From positions 62,001-126,000 of the forward strand of contig JAZQKB010000037.1 in the NCBI GenBank assembly GCA_045541975.1: DNA of 64,000 nt, given 5' to 3'. Positions 40,981-50,345 of the stretch are shown piece by piece. The stretch is from SIG452 sp045541975. Lineage in GTDB: Bacteria; Bacillota; Clostridia; UMGS1840. A program made the position numbers and the translations under genes. Numbering within the stretch: the stretch's first letter is position 1; each line of letters starts with the position of its first letter. The notes beneath the pieces are model-generated. The model had not been told where the DNA came from and did not search any database. It saw only the letters and a program-made list of their open reading frames with translations.

Positions 40981-43152
40981 CTAAAATAGTTTCAATTGTT
41001 TAAAGCCTTTGTCTTCCATTCGCATGGAGCATCCGCTTAAGGGAATGGTTCTGCCAAAATAATATTCCGGCTCTTTGATGCGGGTTTCAGATAACAGTGT
41101 CGCTTTTTTGATTTTGGCATTTTTCAGTCTCATTGTCTGCACCCCAATGGTATCACGGGTGGTTTTCAAATTGATTAAGGAAGTGTTTACCACCAGTGCT
41201 TTATCCATATTGGAGAAGAGTGCCAAATCCACATCTTCCTGTAGTTTGAAAATACGAACCACGGGAGATGCATCGGAATAAGCTTTAATCAGACGTTTTC
41301 TGTTGGTCTTGGTCTGATATGCAGACACAGGCACCTTAGCGGTTTTTCCGTTTTCAAACACAAAGAGGAAGAAGCCTTTGTAATCTTCGGTGGTGAATAG
41401 TTGCACCGGCACTTCGTCAGGTTCCATTTCCAACAGAGAGGGGAGATATTCCCCGAAGTTGGAAAGCTTGGCGTCCGGAATTTCATGAATCTTCAGCTTA
41501 TAGGCGTTAAACTGATTGGTAAATACCAGAATTTCACCTAAGTTGGTTTCATCAATCTCCATATTCACCTTGTCGCCGTCTTTTAACTTATGTTCTCCGC
41601 CGGCTTTTAAGGAAGTCAGACGAATTTTTTTGATATAATGCTGTTTGGTAACAAAGAGTTTTAAATTGTAATCCTCAATTGCGGCATTTGCTTCGTAATG
41701 ATCCACATCCCCTTCGGGAACAAAAGCGGTTTTTCTGTCCATGCCGTATTTTTCTTTGATTTTTAACAGCTCATCAATGATAATTTCTTTGATTTTTTCT
41801 TCGTGTTCAACAGAGTATTTTAGTTCTTTTAATTCTTCTTTTAAATCGTCTACGTCGGCGATTCTGTTTAAGATGTACTTTTTATTTAAGTTTCTTAACT
41901 TAATTTCTGCAATAAATTCTGCCTGAATTTCGTCAATGCCAAAGCCTTCCATTAAGTTGGGCACTACCATAGAATCGTCTTCGGTGCCACGGATGATGGC
42001 GATTGCCTTGTCTAAATCTAAAAGAATTTTCTTTAACCCTTCTAAAAGATGCAGTTTGGCAGTTTTCTTTTTAATTTCGTAAAGCAGACGGCGTTTTACG
42101 CAGTTAATACGGAACTTGGACCATTCCGCAATAATGCCACCCACACCGTACACATCCGGCTCGTTGTTCACAATAATGTTAAAGTTACAGCCAAAACTGT
42201 CCTGCAGAGGTGTCATCTTGTAGAGCTTTAACATCAGGGCATCCGGGTCTACGCCTCGTTTTAAGTCAATAGCGATTTTTAAACCTTTTAAGTCGGTTTC
42301 GTCACGGACGTCTGCAATTTCTTTGCTTAATTTCCCACTTTTGATATTTTCCACAATTTTATCAATAATGGCTTCAATGGTGGTGGAGTAGGGAATTTCT
42401 TTAATCTCGATTAAGTTTTCTTTTTTGTTGTATTCATAAGAGCCACGGATTTTAAAAGAACCACGGCCGGTAGCCAGAATTTCTTTCATCATTTCCGGCT
42501 CACAGATAATGGTGCCGCCAGTGGGGAAATCGGGTGCGGTGATAATATCGTAAATATCTGCATCCTCGTCTTTTAAGTAGGCAACGGTAGCATCGCACAC
42601 TTCTCTTAAGTTAAAGGATGCAATGTTGGATGCCATCCCAACCGCAATCCCTTGGTTTGCACCGGTTAAAATGGTGGGGAAGGTAACAGGGAGCAGCACC
42701 GGCTCTTTTAAGGTGCCGTCATAGTTGTCCACAAAGTCTACGGTATCGGAATCAATATCCCGAAACAGTTCATTGCAGATAGGGTCCAGTTTCACTTCGG
42801 TATAACGGGAAGCCGCGTACGCCATATCACGGGAGTATACTTTTCCAAAATTGCCTTTGGAGTCTACTAACGGATGAAGCAACGCTTCGTTTCCACGGGT
42901 CAGACGAACCATGGTTTCGTAAATAGCACCGTCACCGTGAGGGTTTAACTGCATCGTTCTGCCCACAACATTGGCGGATTTGATTTTCTGGGAATTGATC
43001 AGTCCCATTTTATACATGGTGTATAACAGCTTTCGGTGAGAGGGCTTAAAACCGTCTATTTCCGGAATGGCACGGGAGATAATAACACTCATGGCATAAG
43101 GCATATAGTTGGTTCGTAAGGTCTCGGTAATAGGCTGTTCTCTATGATTCAA
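40981..43152 (-). CDS. parC: DNA topoisomerase IV subunit A (ParC-like)
   Basis: A 723-residue type IIA topoisomerase A subunit. The catalytic tyrosine lies in the SRDMAYAASRYTEVKL region (near residue 110-125, following IISRAIPEIDGFKPSHRKLL). The C-terminal domain is short, and no QRRGGKG-type GyrA box was seen, which argues for topoisomerase IV, used for decatenation, over gyrase. The start is TTG at 43152 with AAAGGAG upstream. It lies 55 bases after parE. Confidence 0.88.
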   Translation of the reverse strand: MNHREQPITETLRTNYMPYAMSVIISRAIPEIDGFKPSHRKLLYTMYKMGLINSQKIKSANVVGRTMQLNPHGDGAIYETMVRLTRGNEALLHPLVDSKGNFGKVYSRDMAYAASRYTEVKLDPICNELFRDIDSDTVDFVDNYDGTLKEPVLLPVTFPTILTGANQGIAVGMASNIASFNLREVCDATVAYLKDEDADIYDIITAPDFPTGGTIICEPEMMKEILATGRGSFKIRGSYEYNKKENLIEIKEIPYSTTIEAIIDKIVENIKSGKLSKEIADVRDETDLKGLKIAIDLKRGVDPDALMLKLYKMTPLQDSFGCNFNIIVNNEPDVYGVGGIIAEWSKFRINCVKRRLLYEIKKKTAKLHLLEGLKKILLDLDKAIAIIRGTEDDSMVVPNLMEGFGIDEIQAEFIAEIKLRNLNKKYILNRIADVDDLKEELKELKYSVEHEEKIKEIIIDELLKIKEKYGMDRKTAFVPEGDVDHYEANAAIEDYNLKLFVTKQHYIKKIRLTSLKAGGEHKLKDGDKVNMEIDETNLGEILVFTNQFNAYKLKIHEIPDAKLSNFGEYLPSLLEMEPDEVPVQLFTTEDYKGFFLFVFENGKTAKVPVSAYQTKTNRKRLIKAYSDASPVVRIFKLQEDVDLALFSNMDKALVVNTSLINLKTTRDTIGVQTMRLKNAKIKKATLLSETRIKEPEYYFGRTIPLSGCSMRMEDKGFKQLKLF

Positions 43153-43207
43153 AGGGGTTCACTCCTTTTTTTTGATTCTAAAAGTTTGATATCAGAATAC
43201 CAAAAAA

Positions 43208-45190
43208 TTAACTGATGTCTAAAAAGTCATAGTATTCTTTGCCGTGCAGTTGAATATAGTCTTTTCTACCTTGCAGATTGTCACCTAAAAGAAGCTCGAA
43301 GGTTTCTTTGGTTTCTATGATCCCTTCCGGCATAACTTTGATTAACCGACGAGTTTCGGGATTCATGGTGGTTTGCCACATCATTTCCGGTTCATTTTCA
43401 CCTAACCCTTTGGAACGTTGGAGGGTGTATTTTCCGGTAATGGATGCTAAATGGTCAGTCTTTTCTTTTTCGTCGTAGGCAAAGAAGGTGCCTTTTTCTT
43501 TGGAGTTGATTTCATACAAGGGTGACTCTGCAATGTAAACCTTTCCTTTTTCGATTAGGGTAGGAGTCAGAATATAAAGCATAGTCAAAACTAAGGTACG
43601 AATCTGGAAACCGTCTACATCGGCATCAGTACAGATGATAATTTTGTCCCATCTTAACTTGTCTAAATCAAATGCAGACATATCTTTTTGATTTTTCAGT
43701 TTAATTTCCACACCGCAACCAAGCACTCTCATTAAGTCGGTGATGATTTCAGAATTGAAAATTTTGTCGTAGCCTGCTTTTAAGCAGTTTAAAATTTTAC
43801 CGCGGATGGGCATAATCGCCTGAAATTCCGCATCACGACCCTGTTTACAGGAACCTAATGCGGAGTCACCTTCCACGATGTATAGCTCACGGCGGGTAAC
43901 ATCTTTGGTACGGCAATCCACAAACTTCTGCACACGGTTTACCACATCAACTGACTGGGAAAGCTTTTTCTTAATGTTGATTTTCGCTTTTTCTGCCTGT
44001 TCACGGCTCCGTTTGTTGACTAAAATCTGTTCCGCAATTTTTTCGGCATCTGCTTTGTTTTCGATAAAGTAGATTTCCAACTGTTCTTTTAAGAAATCCT
44101 GCATCGCTTCTTGAATGAATTTGTTGGTAATTGCTTTTTTAGTCTGGTTTTCGTAGGAAGTGATGGTGGAGAAGGAGTTGGAAACTAAAATCAAACTGTC
44201 AAACACATCATTATAGGTGATTTTTGTTTCATTTGCTTTATATTTGTTGGTTTGCTTGATGTAGTTATCAATGGCAAATACAAAGGCATTTTTCACTGCT
44301 TTTTCAGGAGAACCGCCGTGTTCTAAGAAGCTGGAGTTGTGATAGTATTCAATCACATTCACTTCATTGTGGAAGCAGAAGGCAAAGTTCATTTTCACTT
44401 TGTATTCCGGCTTGTCCGCGCGGTCACGGCCCATTCGTTCTGCAGAAACGGTGCGAACCTGAGTTAATGCCTTTTCGTTGGTGATTTCGTTGGCGTAGTC
44501 GGTGATACCGTCTTTGTATACGAAGGTATATTCCTGGAATTTTCCGTTTTCCTGCTCATCTTTTAAGAGGAAAGTGATTCCGGCATTTACCACCGCCTGC
44601 TTTTTTAAGGTGTTGATATAGTATTCCAAGGGTACATCAATATCAGTGAATACATCTAAATCGGGACGCCATTTGATAACGGTTCCCGTTTTCTTTTCTA
44701 AGGTGGGTTCTTTTTTCAAACCGCCCACATTTTTTCCTTTTTCAAATTCCAACGAATACAGATACCCGTCACGGATAACCCGCACGCTCATATATTCGGA
44801 GGCATACTGGGTTGCACAGGCACCCAGACCGTTTAAGCCTAAGCTATATTCGTAGTTTTCGCCACCCTGATTGTTGTATTTTCCACCGGCATATAGCTCG
44901 CAGAATACCAGTTGCCAGTTGTAGGTATCTTCCTTGGAGTTATAATCCAATGGAATCCCACGACCGTAGTCTTTCACTTCGACTGATTGGTCACGGAATC
45001 GGGTGATTTCAATTTTCTTACCGTAGCCTTCTCTTGCCTCGTCAATGGAGTTGGATAATATTTCAAAAATGGAATGCTGACATCCGGTAATCCCATCAGA
45101 GCCAAAAATAACTGCAGGACGCAGACGCACACGCTCTTCGTCCTTCAGTTTGGAGATACTCTCGTTACCGTAGATTTCTTCAGTTGCCAC
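43208..45190 (-). CDS. parE: DNA topoisomerase IV subunit B (ParE-like)
   Basis: A 660-residue ATPase subunit. GHKL motifs include NSIDEAREGYG (Bergerat region, near 47), DYGRGIPLD (near 73) and GLNGLGACATQ (near 118). The TOPRIM part has EGDSALGSCKQGRDAEFQA (near 443) and CTDADVDGFQIRTL (near 520). The start is GTG at 45190 with AGGTGAA. The order parE-parC on the same strand is normal. Confidence 0.9.
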   Translation of the reverse strand: MATEEIYGNESISKLKDEERVRLRPAVIFGSDGITGCQHSIFEILSNSIDEAREGYGKKIEITRFRDQSVEVKDYGRGIPLDYNSKEDTYNWQLVFCELYAGGKYNNQGGENYEYSLGLNGLGACATQYASEYMSVRVIRDGYLYSLEFEKGKNVGGLKKEPTLEKKTGTVIKWRPDLDVFTDIDVPLEYYINTLKKQAVVNAGITFLLKDEQENGKFQEYTFVYKDGITDYANEITNEKALTQVRTVSAERMGRDRADKPEYKVKMNFAFCFHNEVNVIEYYHNSSFLEHGGSPEKAVKNAFVFAIDNYIKQTNKYKANETKITYNDVFDSLILVSNSFSTITSYENQTKKAITNKFIQEAMQDFLKEQLEIYFIENKADAEKIAEQILVNKRSREQAEKAKINIKKKLSQSVDVVNRVQKFVDCRTKDVTRRELYIVEGDSALGSCKQGRDAEFQAIMPIRGKILNCLKAGYDKIFNSEIITDLMRVLGCGVEIKLKNQKDMSAFDLDKLRWDKIIICTDADVDGFQIRTLVLTMLYILTPTLIEKGKVYIAESPLYEINSKEKGTFFAYDEKEKTDHLASITGKYTLQRSKGLGENEPEMMWQTTMNPETRRLIKVMPEGIIETKETFELLLGDNLQGRKDYIQLHGKEYYDFLDIS

Positions 45191-45316
45191 TCATTTCACC
45201 TCTTCACAAATTTTTACACTCTATTATATCATAGAAAAGAAAATAAAGCAAGTAAAAAAATGATTTTTGTGAAAAGATTTTCTGCAAAAATATATTCACA
45301 AAAATGTAAAATGTAC

Positions 45317-45345
45317 TTGACATTTCTGACGTCTTATGTTATCAT
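45317..45345 (+). promoter_or_regulatory. Promoter of the Xre regulator unit
   Basis: TTGACA (45317-45322), a 17-base spacer, TATCAT (45340-45345) preceded by TGT. Confidence 0.75.
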
Positions 45346-45351
45346 CGGATT

Positions 45352-45367
45352 GTAAAGTTAGCTTTAC
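45352..45367. promoter_or_regulatory. Palindromic operator candidate
   Basis: GTAAAGTTAGCTTTAC is an inverted repeat GTAAAG-N4-CTTTAC located just after the -10 box, about at +1 to +15. The position and symmetry fit autorepression by the Xre protein encoded 19 bases further on. Confidence 0.6.
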
Positions 45368-45385
45368 TTTTTAGGAGGCGATTTG

Positions 45386-45583
45386 TTGAATACCAGAATC
45401 AAAGAATTTCGGAAGGAAAATAAGGTAACACAAGACGATTTGGCAGGGGCTGTTGGAGTAACCCGTCAGACAATTATTTCGTTGGAAAACGGAAAATACA
45501 ATGCTTCCTTGCAGCTTGCTTATAAAATTGCAAAGTATTTTAGGGTAAGCATTGAAGAAATCTTTTTGTTTGAGGAGGAATGA
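45386..45583 (+). CDS. Xre-family helix-turn-helix regulator
   Basis: A 65-residue DNA-binding protein of the compact YozG type: MNTRIKEFRKENKVTQDDLAGAVGVTRQTI holds helices 1-3, with SLENGKYNASLQLAYKIAKYF following. The start is TTG at 45386, chosen because AGGAGG lies seven bases upstream; TTG at 45383 is also in frame. It overlaps the following membrane-protein gene (ATGA). It likely represses its own promoter through the palindrome upstream. Confidence 0.88.
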   Translation: MNTRIKEFRKENKVTQDDLAGAVGVTRQTIISLENGKYNASLQLAYKIAKYFRVSIEEIFLFEEE

Positions 45584-46002
45584 GGATGAATTTTAAAAAG
45601 AAGCTTCAGACCAGATTATATGTGGCATGTATTTGTATTGTTCTTGGTGTCGTGATGATTACCATTCCGTTTTTGATTCCGTTGGCAGATGATTTTTTGT
45701 CTTCCTTTGGATTTGCAATGATGGTTGTAGGCTTGGCTCGTGTGAGAAATTATCGTATGATTACTAAAACCGAGGAAACCATCAAAAAGCAGGAAATCAC
45801 CGAAACTGATGAAAGAAATCTTGAAATTATCAATCGGGCGAGAAGTGCAGCATTTTCTATCTATCTTTTGATACTTGCTGCTGGTGTGATGGTGCTGTCA
45901 CTTTTTGGAATGCATGAAGTGGCAAAATGGATTTCCTATGCAGTTTTGCTGTTGGTTTTGATATACTGGATTTGTTACTTGGTATACCGAAAAAAACTGT
46001 AG
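45580..46002 (+). CDS. DUF2178-like membrane protein paired with Xre regulator
   Basis: A 140-residue protein with about four membrane helices (residues 12-32, 40-52, 90-110, 116-136) and a central TDERNLEIINRARSAAFS segment, the DERN motif common in membrane partners of YozG-like regulators. ATG at 45580 overlaps the previous stop; ATG at 45586 is an alternative. A terminator follows. Function is unknown; the pair recurs in Firmicutes. Confidence 0.7.
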   Translation: MRMNFKKKLQTRLYVACICIVLGVVMITIPFLIPLADDFLSSFGFAMMVVGLARVRNYRMITKTEETIKKQEITETDERNLEIINRARSAAFSIYLLILAAGVMVLSLFGMHEVAKWISYAVLLLVLIYWICYLVYRKKL

Positions 46003-46020
46003 AATACTAGTGGAATTATC

Positions 46021-46057
46021 GAGTCCTGACCAATCGGTCGGGACTCTGCTTTTTTAT
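46021..46057 (+). terminator. Terminator after the regulator unit
   Basis: GAGTCCTGACC (46021-46031) pairs with GGTCGGGACTC (46036-46046), with one mismatch, then TGCTTTTTT. Confidence 0.8.
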
Positions 46058-46079
46058 GCTGTTTTTCCTTGGTAAAACC

Positions 46080-46108
46080 TTGACAAAACATAGTGTTTAT
46101 GATAAAAT
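46080..46108 (+). promoter_or_regulatory. Promoter of the methyltransferase-ECF unit
   Basis: TTGACA (46080-46085), 17 bases, TAAAAT (46103-46108). The first start codon is at 46181. Confidence 0.72.
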
Positions 46109-46180
46109 TAATCAAAGTATGTCCATTTTTAGAATTTTTTACAATTTTATGAATTTTTGTCAGAAAAACGAGGATAGATT

Positions 46181-47050
46181 ATGTGGATTTCAGACTATTG
46201 GGAAGACTTTGAATTGCTGGAAGCAGAAGATGGCTACAAGTTAGAGCGTTGGAAGGATGTTAAGCTCCTTCGTCCCGACCCGCAGGTGGTATGGAAAAAC
46301 GGCGCTATTCAAAAAAATTCTCAGAAAATTGATGCCAAATATTTTCGCAGTCACAAGGGTGGCGGTGAATGGAAATATTATAAAAAACTACCCGAACATT
46401 GGGAAATCATATACCGTGATTTGCACTTTAAAGTGCGTCCCACGGGATTTAAACACACAGGACTGTTCCCTGAGCAGGCAGTTAACTGGGATTTTGCCCG
46501 TGATATGATTGCTTCCGCCAATCGGGAAATTAAAGTATTGAATTTATTTGCCTATACCGGCGGTGCCACCGTTGCCTGCTTAAAAGAGGGGGCCAGCGTG
46601 TGCCACTTGGATGCGGCAAAATCCATTGTCACCTGGGCAAAGGAAAATGTGGAATTAAATCATTTAAATCAAAATGGCAAGGTTCGTTTCATTGTGGACG
46701 ATGCTTATAAATTCGTGGAACGGGAGATCAAACGGCAAAGTTTTTACGATGCTATCATTATGGATCCTCCGTCCTACGGCAGAGGTCCTAATGGGGAACT
46801 CTGGAAAATAGAAGATAAAATCTATGAACTTGTGGAACTTGCCTCCCGCATTTTGACCGATAAGCCGTTGTTCTTTATTATCAACAGTTATACCACCGGT
46901 CTTTCCAACACGGTGATGGAAAATATTTTAAACTTAACCGTTACCAAAAAATTCGGCGGTAAAGTAACGGCAGACGAAATCGGTTTTCGTGCCAAACATT
47001 CAGGATTGTACCTGCCTTGTGGCTCCACTGCCAGATGGCAGGCAGAATAG
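46181..47050 (+). CDS. Class I SAM-dependent methyltransferase (RlmK/RlmI-like)
   Basis: A 289-residue methylase. Motif I is LNLFAYTGGATVACLKEGA (near 119), followed by HLDAAKSIVTWAKEN and the MDPPSYGRG catalytic motif (near 188), the DPPS form used by rRNA cytosine/guanine methylases. The N-terminal region WKNGAIQKNSQ and FKHTGLFPEQAVNWD is family-typical. It lacks an N-terminal PUA domain, unlike RlmI. The RNA target is not predictable from sequence. Confidence 0.82.
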   Translation: MWISDYWEDFELLEAEDGYKLERWKDVKLLRPDPQVVWKNGAIQKNSQKIDAKYFRSHKGGGEWKYYKKLPEHWEIIYRDLHFKVRPTGFKHTGLFPEQAVNWDFARDMIASANREIKVLNLFAYTGGATVACLKEGASVCHLDAAKSIVTWAKENVELNHLNQNGKVRFIVDDAYKFVEREIKRQSFYDAIIMDPPSYGRGPNGELWKIEDKIYELVELASRILTDKPLFFIINSYTTGLSNTVMENILNLTVTKKFGGKVTADEIGFRAKHSGLYLPCGSTARWQAE

Positions 47051-47086
47051 CTTTTTGGCACTTTTGTTAGCAAAGGATTTGACGAT

Positions 47087-47914
47087 ATGGAAATCATTCA
47101 TGCAGAGGACTTGACTTTTCGTTATGAAGACAGTACGAAAATTGTCCTTGATCATTTAAATTTAACCATCAAGAAAGGAAGTTTTACTGCACTGTTAGGA
47201 CATAACGGTAGCGGAAAATCTTCCTTGGCAAAGCTGTTTAACGGCATCTTGCTTCCCGAAGGCGGTAAAGTGTATGTTGCCGGGATGGATACCCAGAACG
47301 AAGAACTGTTACTTGAAATCAGAAAAAGCTGCGGATTGGTATTTCAGAATCCCGATAACCAGTTGGTTGCCTCCATCATTGAAGACGACGTTGCGTTTGC
47401 ACCTGAAAATTTGGGCATTGCACCGGACGAAATCAGACAACGGGTTGACGATGCCTTAAACTGTGTGGGAATGTATGAATACCGCTTATGGTCACCTCAC
47501 CATTTATCGGGTGGTCAGAAGCAAAGGGTTGCCATTGCAGGTATTGTTGCGATGCGACCTTCTGTAATTGTGCTGGACGAGCCAACTGCAATGCTGGACC
47601 CTAAAGGAAGACGGGAAGTGGTGGAAACCATTCATCGATTGAACCGTGATTTTGGAATCACTTCTGTATTGATCACTCACAATATGGATGAAGCGGCTTT
47701 GGCTGACCGTATTGTGGTGATTGAAGAGGGCAAAATTCTTTTGGATGGAACGCCGAAAGAAATTTTCTCACAGTATGAAGTTTTAAAACAAACAGGATTG
47801 GATGTTCCGCAGATTACTGCATTAGCATATGAGCTATCTAAAGCGGGAGTTCCCATTGATTCCTGCATTTTGTCTGTAGATGAATTTGTGGAACAAATCA
47901 CAAAAGTTTTGTAA
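47087..47914 (+). CDS. ecfA1: ECF transporter ATPase EcfA1
   Basis: A 275-residue ABC ATPase energising vitamin uptake through interchangeable S components. Walker A is GHNGSGKSS (near 38), the Q-loop FQNPDNQLVA (near 86), the signature LSGGQKQRVAIAG (near 142), Walker B VIVLDEPTAMLDP (near 160) and the H-loop ITHNMDEA. AAAGGA precedes ATG. It is first of ecfA1-ecfA2-ecfT-truA, the classic Firmicute order. Confidence 0.94.
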   Translation: MEIIHAEDLTFRYEDSTKIVLDHLNLTIKKGSFTALLGHNGSGKSSLAKLFNGILLPEGGKVYVAGMDTQNEELLLEIRKSCGLVFQNPDNQLVASIIEDDVAFAPENLGIAPDEIRQRVDDALNCVGMYEYRLWSPHHLSGGQKQRVAIAGIVAMRPSVIVLDEPTAMLDPKGRREVVETIHRLNRDFGITSVLITHNMDEAALADRIVVIEEGKILLDGTPKEIFSQYEVLKQTGLDVPQITALAYELSKAGVPIDSCILSVDEFVEQITKVL

Positions 47915-47932
47915 AAAATATGGTGAATCATT

Positions 47933-48778
47933 GTGAAATTAAAGGTTGAAAACTTATCATATATCTATGCACCCGGTACTCCTCATGAGAAGACTGCATT
48001 AAAAGACATTTCTTTTTCAGTAGAAAGCGGGGAATTTATCGGGTTAATCGGACATTCCGGCAGCGGTAAATCCACTTTGGTACAGCAGTTAAACGGGTTG
48101 GAAAAACCAACTTCCGGCACCATCACTGTGGGCGAGCGTGTGATTACCGGAAAAAATGCAGATACCAAAGGCCTTTGCTTTGAAGTAGGGTTGGTATTCC
48201 AGTATCCGGAACAGCAATTGTTTGCAGAAACAGTCTATCAGGATATCGCTTTTGGGCCATCTAATATGGGATTGTCCAGGGAAGAAATTGACCTTCGGGT
48301 GCGCACTGCAATGCATCTGGTAGGGTTGCCGGAAACCATGATGGAAAAGTCACCCTTTGCCATTTCCGGCGGGCAGAAACGCCGTGTGGCAATTGCCGGG
48401 GTACTTGCTATGGAGCCGGGGATTCTGATTTTAGATGAACCCACTGCAGGCCTTGACCCAAAAGGCAGAGACGAAATTCTAGACAGCATCCGAAAAATCC
48501 ATAAACATATGGGGATGACGGTGATTTTGGTTTCTCACAGCATGGAAGATGTTGCTAAATATTGTGACAGACTTTTCGTGTTAAACGAAGGGAAACTGAC
48601 GCTTGGGGGAACCTTAGCGGAAGTGTTTTCTCACGCTGATATGCTAAAGAAAATCGGACTTTCAGTGCCGCAGGTAACTGAAATGGCATTAAAGCTTCGG
48701 GAAAAGGGCGTAAATCTTCCCGAAAACATTTTCACCGTGCAGGATGCATTTTCCGAAATTATGAAATTACGAGGATAA
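47933..48778 (+). CDS. ecfA2: ECF transporter ATPase EcfA2
   Basis: The 281-residue second ATPase of the heterodimer. Walker A GHSGSGKST (near 40), Q-loop FQYPEQQLF (near 88), signature ISGGQKRRVAIAG (near 143), Walker B ILILDEPTAGLDP, and H-loop VSHSMEDV. The start is GTG at 47933, 18 bases after ecfA1, and the gene ends two bases before ecfT. Confidence 0.94.
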   Translation: MKLKVENLSYIYAPGTPHEKTALKDISFSVESGEFIGLIGHSGSGKSTLVQQLNGLEKPTSGTITVGERVITGKNADTKGLCFEVGLVFQYPEQQLFAETVYQDIAFGPSNMGLSREEIDLRVRTAMHLVGLPETMMEKSPFAISGGQKRRVAIAGVLAMEPGILILDEPTAGLDPKGRDEILDSIRKIHKHMGMTVILVSHSMEDVAKYCDRLFVLNEGKLTLGGTLAEVFSHADMLKKIGLSVPQVTEMALKLREKGVNLPENIFTVQDAFSEIMKLRG

Positions 48779-48780
48779 CT

Positions 48781-49590
48781 ATGTTAAAAGATATTACCAT
48801 CGGGCAGTATTACCCGTCGGAATCGGTGGTTCATAAACTGGACCCCCGCTTAAAAATATTACTCACCTTAGCCTACATTGTTGCCATCTTTTTTATCGGT
48901 AATTTTTGGGGCTTTTTAGCGCTTGGTATTGGTTGTGTACTGCTTGCTAAGGTTTCTAAAATTCCTGTGAAATATTTGCTCAAGAGCTTAAAACCGCTTC
49001 TGATTCTAATGGGAATTACCGCCCTTTTAAATCTGTTTATGACAGACGGCAAAGTGCTTTGGCAATGGGGGATTCTGCGCATCACTGAGGAAGGTGCTGT
49101 GATGGCGGTATTTATGCTCCTTCGGGTATCCTTTTTGGTACTCGGCACTTCTTTTCTTACCTATACTACCACGCCGATTACCTTAACGGCAGGGATTGAA
49201 AGCTTATTAAAACCGTTAAAGAAAATCAAAGTACCTGCCCACGAAATTGCAATGATGATGTCTATTGCACTTCGGTTTATTCCTACCTTAATTGAAGAAA
49301 CCGACAAGATTATGGCGGCACAGAAGGCGAGAGGTGCAGCACTGTCTGAAGGAAACATTTTACAGCGTGCAAAAGCCTTGATTCCTATTTTGATTCCCTT
49401 GTTTATTTCTGCTTTTCGCCGTGCAGATGAGCTGGCAGTTGCAATGGAATCCCGCTGTTATCACGGTGGCGATAACCGTACCAAAATGAATGCTTTGCGA
49501 TACGGCAAAAAAGATACGTTTGCTTTTCTTATTTTTGTTGTTGTTTTCACAGGGATTCTGTGCCTGAACCTCCTGGGAGGCCTTCTATGA
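48781..49590 (+). CDS. ecfT: ECF transporter transmembrane coupling protein EcfT
   Basis: A 269-residue membrane scaffold joining the ATPases to S components. It has about six hydrophobic helices, and the coupling motif is in QKARGAALSEG (near 181) and RADELAVAMESRCYHGG (near 219), the A-R-G/A-R-G-like pair of the family. No S component lies next to it, as is usual for group II ECF systems. The stop overlaps truA (ATGA). Confidence 0.93.
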   Translation: MLKDITIGQYYPSESVVHKLDPRLKILLTLAYIVAIFFIGNFWGFLALGIGCVLLAKVSKIPVKYLLKSLKPLLILMGITALLNLFMTDGKVLWQWGILRITEEGAVMAVFMLLRVSFLVLGTSFLTYTTTPITLTAGIESLLKPLKKIKVPAHEIAMMMSIALRFIPTLIEETDKIMAAQKARGAALSEGNILQRAKALIPILIPLFISAFRRADELAVAMESRCYHGGDNRTKMNALRYGKKDTFAFLIFVVVFTGILCLNLLGGLL

Positions 49591-50345
49591 GAAATTTACT
49601 CTTTCAGATTTCCTATGACGGAACCAATTATCACGGATTCCAGTGTCAAGACGGGCAGATTACCATCCAAAGCGAACTGGAACGTGTGCTGAATATGTTA
49701 ACCGGGGAAAGTCTTCGTATCACAGGATGCGGAAGAACCGATGCCGGTGTTCACGCCATCCGTTATTATTTTAATGTGAAAACCGTGTCTCCTATCCCTT
49801 GTGACAGATTTGTTTTAGCAATGAATTCTTTGCTTCCCGATGATATTACTGTTCGCAGTTGTCAGGAGGTACCCGAGGATTTTCACGCTCGCTTTTCACC
49901 CAAATATAAAACCTATGTATACAGGATTTTAAACAAGCGAAATCCCGAAGCACTTCGGTATCACCGCAGTTATTTTTATCCCATTCCCCTTGATATCAAA
50001 AAAATGCAGGATGCCTGCAGTATCATTATTGGGGAAAAGGATTTTCGGTGTTTTATGGCATCCGGCGGACAGGTGAAAACAACCGTCCGAAACGTAATGG
50101 AATTGACCGTTACACCAGTGGAGGACGAAATTGAAATTCGAGTCAGCGCCAACGGTTTTTTATACAATATGGTGCGCATTATTGTGGGAACCTTAATTCA
50201 GATTGGTATCGGTAAAATGACCAAAGAAGAACTTGAAACCATTATTTGTGAGAAAAACCGTACCGATGCAGGAATGACCGTTCCGCCACACGGATTGTAT
50301 TTATACGATGTTTATTATGAACTTGATGGAAAGGACCTGGTTTAA
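49587..50345 (+). CDS. truA: tRNA pseudouridine(38-40) synthase TruA
   Basis: A 252-residue enzyme isomerising uridines in the tRNA anticodon arm. Catalytic D52 lies in GCGRTDAGVHA (residues 47-57). FLYNMVRIIVGTLIQIG (near 192) is also conserved. ATG at 49587 with GGGAGG upstream is chosen; the longer frame overlaps ecfT. The next gene starts at the base after its stop. Confidence 0.95.
   Translation: MRNLLFQISYDGTNYHGFQCQDGQITIQSELERVLNMLTGESLRITGCGRTDAGVHAIRYYFNVKTVSPIPCDRFVLAMNSLLPDDITVRSCQEVPEDFHARFSPKYKTYVYRILNKRNPEALRYHRSYFYPIPLDIKKMQDACSIIIGEKDFRCFMASGGQVKTTVRNVMELTVTPVEDEIEIRVSANGFLYNMVRIIVGTLIQIGIGKMTKEELETIICEKNRTDAGMTVPPHGLYLYDVYYELDGKDLV

Larger units (their letters stand above)
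45191..45385. other. parE-regulator divergent intergenic region
   Basis: A T/A-rich stretch with the promoter and operator of the Xre gene at its right end. No separate parE promoter was identified with confidence, and no small gene is visible. Confidence 0.4.
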
